In this document: piece after piece, positions 12,632-22,899 of the stretch
Numbering within the stretch: the stretch's first letter is position 1
Layout: each line of letters begins with the position of its first letter
Assembly: GCA_000969725.1 (NCBI GenBank)
Contig: JXSR01S010506.1
DNA: 43,206 bases
Direction: 5' to 3' (one strand)
Origin: Ophiothrix spiculata
Lineage: Eukaryota > Echinodermata > Ophiuroidea > Amphilepidida > Ophiotrichidae
Made by a program: the position numbers and the translations under genes
The notes under the pieces: generated by a model
The model's input: only the letters and a program-made list of their open reading frames with translations
Told to the model about the DNA's origin: nothing
Database searches by the model: none

Positions 12632-12670
12632 CTACATGGGACTGCCTTCTGAATGAGAATGCTCCTCAAT
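12632..12670 (-). CDS. Terminal coding micro-exon of the 475-residue gene
   Basis: The acceptor TGTTTTGCAG|ATTGAG at 12671-12672 opens a phase-0 exon reading IEEHSHSEGSPM then TAG. It is only 39 coding nt. It was picked because it is the first good acceptor downstream of the 12823 donor with the right phase and a prompt stop. The 3' UTR would run on toward lower coordinates; AATAAA on the minus strand occurs at 12311-12316 and about 12236-12241. Confidence 0.6.
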   Translation of the reverse strand: MEEHSHSEGSPM

Positions 12671-15600
12671 CTGCAAAACAGCAGGCATATAAATCCGACA
12701 AATTTTATACAAAGGCATATTAAATTTGGATGATAAAAGTTACATAATCAGCTGGCAAGTACTGTACATAACAAGGTCATCTCATGCCGGTGTGTAATCA
12801 GGGCTTATCGCTTGCAACTTACCTGCCAAATCTGTTGGACCTGCTCCGTGAAATGCTCATGGAGGTTTTCTTTAGCAGGCTTTGATGTGGTTTTATTTCT
12901 AGCATTTTGCGTTTGGTTTCCATTCCACCATTTGGCATTCTTGAAGGACTTCTGAAGTGGAATGTAGAGGTCCTGAACCTGTTTGGGTTTCTTGATTCTT
13001 CCTGTCCGTAAGGCACCGTGCATTGAACCTATAATCATGGGTGAAGCAGCAAAAGATGGGTGGGTTGATTCAGGATATTCAAAAGAGCAAAATATATAAT
13101 CAGCATTGTTTTATATCCATGATTTCATATTTTCACTGAAAGAGCTTGTTTTAAGGGGGGAAAGCACGTTACTCAATTTTACATTTTTGCAAGTTTATTT
13201 TGTTCCATAACATTTTAACAAAGTGCTTAAAGTTAATAAAAGTATACATTACCAGAAAGGAATTTTCACTAGGAACATGATGGTGATGCTTATTTTTGAC
13301 GAAAAATTACATTTTTTGAGAAAATCACAAAAAACAATTTTTTTGGCCTTTTATGCTTCCAACCAAGCTAAAATTAACAAATTTTTAAAAAATGACTTCA
13401 GAATGGGAATTTTAATTTAAAACACCCACTCAGATGTTGCGTCATTTTTATTTTTTAGGATTTTGGCTAATTTTTTTATTTTCATGCATAAATCAGGTCA
13501 ACAATTCACTTTTTTCCATTTTTTTTTGTCATTTTTTGACCTTATGTGGCATGAAATTCAAAAAATTGGTCAAAATCCTCAAAAATAAAAATGACGCAAC
13601 ATCTGAATGGTCATTATAATAAAAATTACCATTCTGAAGTTGTTTTTTTTTTAATGTTATGTTTAGCTTGGTTGGAAGCCCAAATGGCCAAAAATGATGT
13701 GGGTTTTCAATCCCTCAAAAAATGTAATTTTTGGTCAAAAATCAACATCTTCATCATGTTTCTAGTTAAAAATTATTTTAAATGGAAATGTATACTTTTA
13801 TTAAAACTTTAAGCACTTTGTTAAAAAGTTATGGTACAAAATAAACTTGCAAAATCGTAAAATTGAGTAACCTGCTTTCCCCCCTTAATTACTTTTTCAT
13901 TTCAACTAAATTAAAGAAAAAACTTATTTTCAATTTCAATTATGTAAAGATCAAAATCTATGCCTATAGATCTTAAACCGTTGAAAAAAATATGTAAGTT
14001 TGAAATACATTCCAAATTAGAAACACCATAGAATATCTTCAATTTTTGTGATTCAAGTCACTGGATTAGTTAATATGGCTAATTTTGATTTGCCTTAAAA
14101 TAAGTCAAAATTAGGCTATCTGATACACCTGGCTACCAGAATTCCACAATTGAACAATTAATTTTTAACAAAAATGGAACAAAACGAAATGTGTCACTTC
14201 AGGTTTGGGTTTGCAGTCATCAGAAATTCAAAGGAAAAGTGTGACAAATATCGAGATTGGTTCTAAAGTTTGCCTGTCACCAGAGATAAGTATACATGTC
14301 AAAACTGATTGAAATACAAAATGAAAATAATTCTTTTGAACAGATTCTTGGCATCTCATTGGTTAAATGTGTGTCAAATAGCATGGAGTAGTTCCACCTA
14401 TTTCATGATTTTTAAACAGCAAGGTACTATCCTTGTGGGATAGTTCAAAAATGCCCCCAAAATAGAGTGAGAAGTTGAACATTCTGGGTATGGTGCAAAT
14501 TATTTCCCCTTGGTGATTTCAAAACCATGACTATGCCCTCAGCTTGCTTCGGTCATAGTCATGGTTTTGAAATCACCTAGGGGAAATGATTATCACCATT
14601 CCCCTAATAATCAGTCACATCTGTATACAAATACCTTGTAAAATGATCCTAATACAAACCCAAGAATTGCCACTTACCTAACCTAGAAATTCTCTGATTC
14701 TGAAAGAATTCTGATATACTAGCAACATCTGCTGAGCTGGTATTACTTCGATGATGATGTGACTGCTGATCGCTAGTCCCTGAGATTGGAGTTGATGGAA
14801 GTGACGCACTCATTTGCCGCTTCATACACCAAGACAAAGTGGATGCCCTTTTTGTCTCCAATGGTGACAACCTGCTTTCTGTAGGCGTGGCATCAAACCC
14901 ACCAAATATCTGCTCGGTCAAAGCATTTGGCCTGAATCCTGGCTTGAATTGGCTGGAAACCGGCACACTTTGATCGCATGAATTCAATCGTGGACTTGGA
15001 GTTCTATTTTTGTCATTCATTTTACAATCAAGTTTTGATAACTTTTTTGATGACATTCGATCAAGACTTGAAGTTGAACTAAGTTTACTTGCATTCAGTG
15101 GTCTAGACTCTGAAGTAGTGTATCCACTATCCGTATTATTGTGTCCATGATATAGAAAGTTGTGTGGTTCTGGCGTGTAATTACCATCAGAATCATCTAA
15201 ATGGTACCTAAGAAAACTGGGTTCTGAAAACGTTACTCTGGAACCTCTTTCAATTGGGGAATACATGTTGTTGTTTATTTCATCTAATTCATCTGGTGAA
15301 GATAGTTTTGATGATGAGATCTCTTTAACAGCCCCCTCTATTACATGCTTGACATAATTCTTAGCAAATTCTTGAATATCTTTGATTTCTTTGTATTTCT
15401 TTGAGCGTTTTTTAATTTGATTATTTGGATCAAGAACGGTTCCCTCTGTTGCCATCACAAGGGCTTTCATGAGTTCCCTGTGCGATGTTTCTGCTGACTT
15501 AAGCCTCTTCAGAGGAGCTCTTGGATAGTGTCCACGGATTGCTGTGGCAAAATCTCTGTGAAAAACAGGTTCCAAAACTGTTGTCAGAGATTCCAAGAGT

Positions 15601-15860
15601 TGGTTTGAGCACCTGTCTGTGGTACCACAAAGGACAATGCGTTTCTGCCATGGCATCCAGGTTTCAAACCACTCACATATGGTGTAAAATATCTGCTTGT
15701 TGTTGAAGTATGACTTCACATGCTGTCCTGCTACATGCCCTGTACCCACACTGGGAAGTGTCTGTATACCCTGAAAGTTTCCAAAACGGAAACCTTGTGG
15801 TGGCCTTAAAGAGTCACCTTTAGTGGCACTTACAGATGGTTGAAACTTTTGGTGTATCAT
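12632..15860 (-). CDS. Unrecognised 475-residue protein, three coding exons
   Basis: I do not recognise this gene by name. Three exons (15860-14678, 13028-12823, 12670-12632) join in frame to 475 residues ending in TAG. The ATG at 15860 is chosen because an in-frame TAA lies two codons upstream in the same exon. Residues about 50-105 form a compact helical module with WFETWMPWQKR, then TDRCSNQLLESL, then LEPVFHRDF. This spacing of Trp, QKR and RCS resembles the segment before the F-box in FBXO16/FBXW10-type proteins, but no F-box follows. Residues 149-180 are basic and helical. Residues 185-390 are Ser/Thr-rich and look disordered; KRASTLS and KRQMSAS look like kinase or 14-3-3 type sites (inference). 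The second exon is basic (TGRIKKPKQVQDLYIPLQKS). Function is unknown; a regulatory or scaffold protein is plausible. Confidence 0.8.
12823..13028 (-). CDS. Second coding exon of the 475-residue gene
   Basis: The exon is 206 nt. Acceptor ATTATAG|GTTCAATG completes a Gly codon split with the previous exon; donor TGGCAG|GTAAGT, phase 0. It encodes SMHGALRTGRIKKPKQVQDL and continues to EQVQQIWQ. The same DNA is open in other frames, but only this one joins the exon 1 phase. Confidence 0.82.
13151..13888. mobile_element. TTAA-flanked foldback MITE inside an intron
   Basis: TTAA (13151-13154) precedes GGGGGGAAAGCACGTTACTC; the right end GAGTAACCTGCTTTCCCCCC precedes TTAA (13885-13888), with 19 of 20 end bases mirrored. 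Long inverted arms continue inward, including TAGCTTGGTTGGAAGC against GCTTCCAACCAAGCTA. It sits in the intron between the first two coding exons of the 475-residue gene. Confidence 0.88.
14502..14587. repeat. Long intronic hairpin, 34-bp arms, 18-nt loop
   Basis: 14502-14535 and 14554-14587 are reverse complements at 33 of 34 positions. The centre reads CCATGACTATG / CATAGTCATGG. Weaker pairing extends the stem outward to about 14487 and 14605. It lies about 90 nt inside the intron from the donor at 14677. Confidence 0.93.
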
Positions 15861-15917
15861 GGTTTATAAAGGAAGCTTCATTGATGTACAGGGATATTTT
15901 CAACAGCCCTCAAATAC
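14678..15917 (-). CDS. First coding exon of the 475-residue gene, with part of its 5' UTR
   Basis: The acceptor TTTACAG|GTATTTGAG places the exon start at 15917. Bases 15917-15861 are untranslated and contain an in-frame TAA before the ATG at 15860, so at least one further non-coding exon must lie upstream. The donor is TTAG|GTAAGT with intron start at 14677, ending in phase 1 after residue 394. Confidence 0.82.
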
Positions 15918-17300
15918 CTGTAAACAAACACAACAGAATTACAAGATAAATATTTATTGCAGGTTTTACTGCTAATGTGAACCAAACATTATTTGAAATT
16001 GGTATTATGATGTTAAACTGACAAATATTAAAGCAGTACTACAACATGCCTGTTAGGTTTTGTTTCCTGGAAACATGCTTTGAAACAATTGAGATAGAAG
16101 GGGAACAATTAATTTGAAAAAGGAAGATTTAAAATTCTAAATTTATCTCACCATTTTTCTACTCAGATAAAATTAGGGACAGAGATAGTGTGGACAAATA
16201 ACTTTTCTTTCAAGACTTTTCTTGTAGGGTGTGTTCTTGCAGCCAACTGTAAAATTTATCAGGTTACATAACGATACCACTAATAAACAGACCATAAAAC
16301 ATTGTCAAATATTGATTTTTCAGTGTTTCTGATTAAACTTAAAAAATGCTACATTACAATTAAATACAAAAATAAAAACAACAATTTTTAAGGAGTGTCA
16401 GTATTTGGCTTAAAAATAAACACAAACTATCATGGAGCAATATGAATTTGTCATGTGTTTGTCGAAAAATCTTCCATAGCTTGACCTAATATTCAATAAT
16501 GAAAATATAAGATTCTGACAATCTTCTGTAATAATGTTGTTAAGGATCATGATAACAAAAGTCAACAACATAGCCAAAGAATTTAAAATAGTTCCCAAGT
16601 TCTCGAGGAACAAGGGCAAGGCTTTGGAAAGGGGAACGGGGCTTTGATATACATGGGAAAAGTACAGGGTAAAATAACAAAGTCAAAACAATATGAATGT
16701 GTGAAAAGTGACTACAATAGTTGAATCAAAGATTCTCAACCACATCTTTGGTTGAATATAGTCAATGTTTTTCCTCCTCAAATCTCCGGCATTTTACATC
16801 TCTACGCGTCACACTTCAAAACGGATTTGTCAGGAAATTGGCGTACTTTGATCAGAGCAAGTATCAAAAGATGCTACTTGAAACACAGATGTATGGTTTG
16901 GATGTGAAACAAAATGCACACGTTGCATAAACGCGTCTAGTGAAGATTCACTTTCACAGGCCTAAAAGTTAATGATGGACCACAGGTCACAACTCTGGTA
17001 GGCACAGCCAAATCTGAGTGAAGCTCTATACCAAAAACTCGATATTTATCTCCCAAGTAAAAATTAATTGTACCATTTTGGGGTACCGGGGGGGGGGGGG
17101 GTATTTTTGCACAATTTTTAGAAAACGGTGTATATCGCGTACGGTAATTGTTCATTTTTAAACTCTGGCTTGACGTAGTGAAAAGATAAGATTTTAATGA
17201 TTAGAAAAAAATGCTTTGGTCCTTTTTTAAGGTAATTTTAAAAATTGAATAAAAAAACATAATTTTGACAAAAAAAGTGCAAGAAACAGCAATTTTTTGA
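15918..17300. other. Intron or upstream DNA, no feature seen
   Basis: Directly upstream of the first coding exon of the 475-residue gene on the minus strand. Contains a long G run at about 17086-17100. Short open frames have no family signal. Confidence 0.4.
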
Positions 17301-17369
17301 AAAAAATCATTTTTGGTCAAAAAATGGTTGGCATCACATGACAAAAACATCAAGTGTTTTCACACAAAA

Positions 17370-17942
17370 TAAAACATCTAATTTCCAAATTCTTTTTTTT
17401 TTTGGCATGGCTGTGTTTTAGCCAAAAAAACTTATTTTTTGAAAAATTTAAATACCGGTATCAAGAAATGTGAATATAAGTTCAATAAACAAATCAAATT
17501 TCAATCAAAGTTTGTTGGAAATTGGCAAAACATTTTTTTTAAATATTACAGCACAATAATCTCATAATGTTTACATGGAATCCTATGGAATGGATTTAGA
17601 AAATCTACCCTACTTTTGTGACACAAAATCACCCATTTATTACTTGAGTGATGAGATTTACTGATTTTGGTGTCATTTACTTCGTTATGAGATGCTCTTT
17701 CCAATAAAGTTTATTTCATGAATTTTGAATGAATTTTTAATTTTGAGCTTGTGCTAGACCAAAACGGCAACCATTACAGTGCAGCTTTTCGATAGCAACA
17801 TGTACAATCTCATATTCACATTTCTTGATACCAGTGTTTGAGATAAAAAATTAGAGTCAAATTTTTTTTAAATCGTTTTTTTGGCTAAAACACGGCCACG
17901 CCAAAAAAAAAAGAATTTGGAAATTTATAGATGTTTCATTTT
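17370..17942. mobile_element. Foldback MITE with ~110-bp inverted arms
   Basis: CTAATTTCCAAATTC then GGCATGGCTGTGTTTTAGCC (left) pairs with GGCTAAAACACGGCCACGCC then GAATTTGGAAATT (right). Further in, ATCAAGAAATGTGAATATAA pairs with CATATTCACATTTCTTGAT near 17812. Outer ends and target duplication could not be fixed. Confidence 0.8.
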
Positions 17943-18065
17943 TGTTAGCAGGTGACTTTTTTCCTATTTATAACCCTCAATTTGAAATATCATATTATGT
18001 AATTTATTTTGCTGCAGTAACACTTACTCAAATATTCCTGGTCAAAAACTTGCTCGAGACACCCC

Positions 18066-18106
18066 AGCTTTCCTCAAGCCAAAAACAAATTGGCTTGAGG
18101 AAAGCT
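18066..18106. repeat. Perfect 17-bp-arm hairpin with 7-nt loop
   Basis: AGCTTTCCTCAAGCCAA (18066-18082), loop AAACAAA, then the exact reverse complement (18090-18106). No T run follows and there is no gene context, so it is recorded as structure only. Confidence 0.95.
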
Positions 18107-19440
18107 GTATAGGACAACCTGTCCCATATAATGAAAAATACTATGGAACTTGAAAAACCAGAAATTACTTTTTTCACATTCATGAAAGGAACCTTTTTGA
18201 ATTAAATCACACTGTTCAGATTAGAGAAATCAAGCATGTTTGGTTTGTTTACAATGGTTACCATGGTTTACTATCTTTAAACATTGTTTTTTGTGTAACT
18301 ATAATAACTTCGAGAAGTCTTTATAGGTACATAAATATCCTTTGTGGAGTGTTGCAGTGCATATTTGATGAAAATTACAATTTTTTAAGACATTGCGTAT
18401 GTGCACTTATGCGATAGGCTTGATTGCAGAGTTCCCTTCTGGCAGTGGTACAAATGTTACTGCCAGAAATTTCGGGTAAGTAAAAACTGTCCTTTCGCTC
18501 GGTTTGTTTACACATGGAGATAAGCGATTTTAGAATCTCTAAAACTTAAACAATTGCATGCACGCTACATTGTGTAAGGCTGAAAACATAGTGTAAATTT
18601 ATGGTGAAAATGTTTGGTGATTAACAACACCAATTATCAGAAATTGATTAGAAGATGCATTGGAATTATATTACTAGATTATAAGATAACAAAGACTTGT
18701 TATACAAAATATTTGGTAGCTCAACATTGCTCAAAAAGAACTATAATTTGGCCCTAACACTAGCTCGTTAAGTATTGGAAGTGAGGGAGCCCTCATTTTC
18801 CTGGAGGATTAAGTCAATAGCTTGGGTCTATAGCTTTACGTCATGTTATTGCCAATAATAAATTGTTTCTTTTATACGAACATATTGCAAAATAATTGTG
18901 CAAAATAGTATAGTTTTTTAACGTAATATGAAAATATTGAAATTTATTCTTTTTCAGTAAATATGAATTGTAAAACGTTTTTTATATATATCATGGTCAA
19001 CAAATTTTAGTTTGAATTAATTTGTAACCCATTTTGTGAATATAGCGCATTTAGATTGAGAAATGTTCCTTGTCAATATGTGGCCAACTTCCGGATTCGT
19101 GAAAAAACCTTGATCATTTCGGTTCGTGCAGCATGGAGGGAAAATTTTGGAAACAGGTGTTTTAAATGGACCCTTTTAAAAGTAAGTACAACCAAGTCTT
19201 TGGTAACCAATTTGAGATTATGAGAACATTCATAACTGCTCAAAGGTTCGTTTGAGTTAAATAATGGCGACATTATTTGAAGTAGAAGACACTCGGTCCT
19301 TAAGCATTATGCTACGGAGCCTCGTAAGTCAATATTCATGTAATCATATTATCAACTGACCATTAAGTCTAGCTTGTGCCTAGCTCTGGCATGTCTGGGA
19401 AAATTGTGATTCCCATTTCTCAGGGACTCAGTTTTAAAAT
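18107..19440. other. AT-rich, no gene seen
   Basis: Only a small hairpin TTCTGGCAGT/ACTGCCAGAA at about 18438-18470 stands out. Confidence 0.4.
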
Positions 19441-19494
19441 AGCCAGGGGAGTTTTAAAAAGCTCTCCTGGAGGTAATAAGGAGAGCATTGGTAG

Positions 19495-19620
19495 AGCATT
19501 GATATTCGAGCGCGCGTAGCGCGTGAGCATAACGGCGTGGGGTCCATGGGCCTGCTTAAGGGCCCCTGGTGGGGGTCGAGGGGGCGAAGCCCCTCGAAGC
19601 CAGAGGGCTTCTGCACATAG
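19495..19620. repeat. GC-rich palindromic repeat fragment
   Basis: Short palindromes follow each other: GCGCGCGTAGCGCGT, GGGCCTGCTTAAGGGCCC, and GGGGCGAAGCCCC inside a GTCGAGG..CCTCGAAG stem. The composition is unlike its AT-rich neighbours. It resembles dispersed GC-rich repeats of marine invertebrates (general impression only). Confidence 0.55.
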
Positions 19621-20039
19621 AAATCAATCTGGTGCCCTTACAGAAGACAGATTTTAAGATTTTTTACATCTGGAGCCTTTTTATGGTTGTTAAGCAGTTC
19701 AATCAAATAAAAATATGGGCCTATTTTTTTCCCTCAATCTGTGCAAAACGAGATACTGTAACGAGGTTGCAATTTTTATCTTTTGATTTTGAAAGTTCCG
19801 ACTCACATGATTCATGAGTAAGCTTACTGCCGGTCCCTACCAAATTCACGCTCGCTTGAGGTTTCCGTAGACTGATCTCATCATCGCTCCTCCTCACTGC
19901 CATTTCGCTGCATGTTTCCCGATCAGCAGGTGATAGTTTCTCTTTAAAAAGCATATAATATTAGATTGAGACATGCTTCCGTAAAAAGGAATATTCCAAA
20001 TAAAATTCAAAACAATGACCTGTCAAATCTGTTACTTTA

Positions 20040-20200
20040 AAAACACGTAAAACTCCTGGTAAAAATTATCAACACACGCCACAAAAGAGAGGTCAGCGCG
20101 GGTCAAGAAATAATAGACACATCGCGGCAATCGTCCAATCACCGCAACGTATGGGGTATTTCCCCATTTTACGTCACTGCTATGCATAAATTAATAAATA
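20040..20200 (-). promoter_or_regulatory. Weak candidate promoter for the 475-residue gene
   Basis: A CpG-containing patch carries a CRE-like TTACGTCAC (20169-20177) and CCAAT (20135-20139, on the plus strand), which is unusual in this AT-rich window. It is 4 kb upstream of the first coding exon. This is inference only; no TATA box or TSS is proved. A second, full CRE (TGACGTCA) at 21514-21521 is an alternative. Confidence 0.2.
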
Positions 20201-20934
20201 ATGTTAAGGAAAAGTCATCGTAAGGTTTGTTATGGCTGTGAAAATGCCTTCAAAAATGATTTTTATGCATATTTATCGTCAAAATGTTACATTTTTAGAT
20301 AATATTACTTGTTTTTAGCTGAGACTTTTTACAGATTGCTAGATTTTTTATTTTATAATGACCAATTATTTGCCGATCGGAAGCGACTATTTTTTGGTTT
20401 TGCTCCGGCGTGGAGAAAACCCCGGGCCTGGGTAATGCAAGGGGCGCGACAAATCGCGCTACCAAAAGTGAGTTAAGGCGCACAGTAGCACGCTATCGCG
20501 CGCGCGCGCCTTAAAACCAAGTCCCTGATTTCTAGTAATTTTAAATGTGGTAACCCTAAATGAGAGTTTCCAATTCTGAATACATTGTTTGTGAATAGCT
20601 GAAGCAACTTCCAAAATGCTTTTAAAACCTGTGCTTGGCATTATCACCAGCTCCTGTTTTCAGACTGGTGCTTTTACTTGTCAGGTCTGCTATAATAATG
20701 TGTCTTTTATGCTTCTATCTCTGTAATACAAAGTTTTAGCCAGCCAGCCGTGTAGGCTGTGTTTTACACGGCCATATTCGAAAAATCACAGCCAATTATC
20801 GAATAACACGAAAAAAAAAAAAAAAAGAAAAATTCCTATTTATAAACCAACTAGTAGCATTATTTACCATTTGCTGATAAATTTCTATATTAAATGTCTC
20901 TCCCATGTTGGGTTGAAGTAAGAATTTACCAACC

Positions 20935-21030
20935 CCAATATATATATATATAGTTTATATAATACATATAGTTTATATAATCATGAGCTACACGCTAGCG
21001 CTCATGATGTGCGCGCTGCGCACATCTCTG
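20935..21030. repeat. TA microsatellite next to GC palindromes
   Basis: A (TA)n stretch at 20939-20952 is followed by CATGAGCTACACGCTAGCGC then TCATG, and by GATGTGCGCGCTGCGCACATC at about 21005-21025, both self-complementary. Confidence 0.75.
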
Positions 21031-21869
21031 CAGTCACTAAAAACTTACATCTCCATTTTTTTTTTTACGCACCCAATTTGCAAAATCCTACCTAAGAGCT
21101 TGCTGTAATATATGTAGTAATATCATACGTTTTTTCAGTGAGTGATATAGCATGACAACCTGTACCACAACGACACATCGTGTGTTAGTAACGAGACCAT
21201 CGGTCGCCATTAAAATACCACAGCCATAGGCATAGCCAACAAATACATCGGAACCAATGTCCGCGCTACCATGTCGGACATTGGATTTCCCCAACCACTC
21301 TGTTACAACATGAGTCCAATGGGAGCCGAAAATTCTTCCTAAAATCTTGTGATCCAAGAAAGCAAACGATCTGAGCTTGTGTAATCGGTAATAGATCCTA
21401 TACATAATCAATACATGTACCTTGCTTGATATTTTAAACATTAATTTGTGACCTTCAAATCGAAGTAATTTTCAAAGAAATAACATTTCCGTAAAAATAT
21501 AAATATTCATAAGTGACGTCATAAAATTAGTCTCTACAACATCGTACACGTTCACATTACTTCAATACTCACGAATGGAACCGACATTTTTGTAGTTTAA
21601 GAGACGCATGCATGCTATAAAGGTCATTTCGAGGTCAAATCAGAATTGACGATACATTTTGCAGCCAACTCAATCGTAGCTCCAGGCTTTGGGCAAAATC
21701 ACATGTTTACGTTTTATAATTTGCCTACAAATGAATTTCAACATAGTCCTATTAAACCAGATGAACAAATAATTACCGTATGACACTAATTTGGTGAGTA
21801 AATTTATTTTTAGGAGGATAAATAAACACGTGTACTGTCACTTCATATACGACGTTGTACGAATTATAT

Positions 21870-21995
21870 TAGGCCAAACAATAATTTATTGAACAGAGAA
21901 AACACAAATCCAGAGTGCAGGGCCTCGTTGTCTGTAAATGCAATACCAACCCTGCATATTTGTTTACAGTGTCCAATAAACTTTTGTTTGGCCTA
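21870..21995. mobile_element. Small MITE with TAGGCCAAACAA TIRs
   Basis: The left end TAGGCCAAACAATAATTTAT and the right end ATAAACTTTTGTTTGGCCTA are inverted. The inner phrase AAATCCAGAGTGCAGG recurs at about 31780, where it marks a decayed relative. Confidence 0.8.
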
Positions 21996-22083
21996 TAGAC
22001 TTGTAGTTCGTAGGGAAAGAAGGATAACTCATTGACTTAGGAGTAGCCAACATGTAGTGTCAGAGTGTGTTATTTCCTACTCC

Positions 22084-22808
22084 TAAAGGTCCGTTCATAG
22101 TACGCCGCACTGCAGTGCAGTGCGTTGTTTTACTGCACTGCACAGTTTCCTGCAAGAAACTGCAGTGCGGCGTCGCAATAAAGTTAAATATGTTTTAACT
22201 TGAAATGCGTCAACGTGCGGCAAGGTGCAGCAAATAATGATTGATATATCGGTAGCCATGTTCAGCAAGAGCCAAGAGATGGCGCCCTTCATTTCAAAAA
22301 CTGTTTGGCCACTTGTGACATCACAAGTAGCCACTGCTCATTTTCCCATAGAAAACAATGCAAAATGTTATACCATTTTAGCTTAAATGAGCGTCATTTT
22401 CATTATTTCTAGTTGAGTAGATGTTGATTATTGGTCATTTCCAAACACAACCCTGTATTCATTTCATTTAGTAACAGGATTCAAAAGGGAAAAATATTGA
22501 AATGAAAATTTTTCCCATAGACTTACACACTTAAGAAGTCTGCTGAATTCTGCAGACTTGCCATGGTAAAATCTGGCCCTGATCATACGGTTTTTGGCAA
22601 TTTTGCAAAATCTTCTTTTTGCTCTAATTTTAAAAGTACTTAATGTAGAAAGTTGGTTGAACCACCATTTTGTTGCAAATTTTGTCACCTTTAATTTAAA
22701 TCCACTTTCAAGAAAATATGTCAATTTTCTAAATTTTATGAACATACCTAATATCGGTAAAATTTGCCGCGCTGCATAAAGTTGCGGCGTACTATGAACA
22801 GACCTTTA
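22084..22808. mobile_element. Non-autonomous TIR element, ~725 bp
   Basis: TAAAGGTCCGTTCATAGTAC then GCCGC at the left mirrors GCGGCGTACTATGAACAGAC then CTTTA at the right (about 24 bp, one mismatch). Just inside the left end is a cluster of CTGCAGTGCAGTG palindromes. Open frames inside (for example 22464-22745) show no transposase motifs. Confidence 0.8.
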
Positions 22809-22824
22809 CTGTATGAGTTTTTCT

Positions 22825-22852
22825 AATGTCATCAATCAATCAATCAATCAAA
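22825..22852. repeat. Microsatellite (ATCA)n
   Basis: Five tandem tetranucleotides, TCAATCAATCAATCAATCAA, about 50 bp upstream of the LINE fragment. Confidence 0.9.
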
Positions 22853-22899
22853 CAATGATACAAGTACTTGCATACCCCATGAAGGAGTCTATTCGTACA

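Noticed and set aside
16937-17155. 72-codon minus-strand frame with a poly-Pro run
   Set aside because: The poly-Pro comes from a G homopolymer near 17086-17100. No other support.
19721-19954. 77-codon minus-strand frame near the CRE/CCAAT patch
   Set aside because: Splicing it to the acceptor at 15917 hits a stop within a few codons in the phases tried, so it cannot extend the 475-residue protein.
21088-21441. 117-codon minus-strand frame with a donor-like AG|GTAGGA near its end
   Set aside because: No family resemblance and no in-frame partner exon. It may at most overlap a non-coding first exon.
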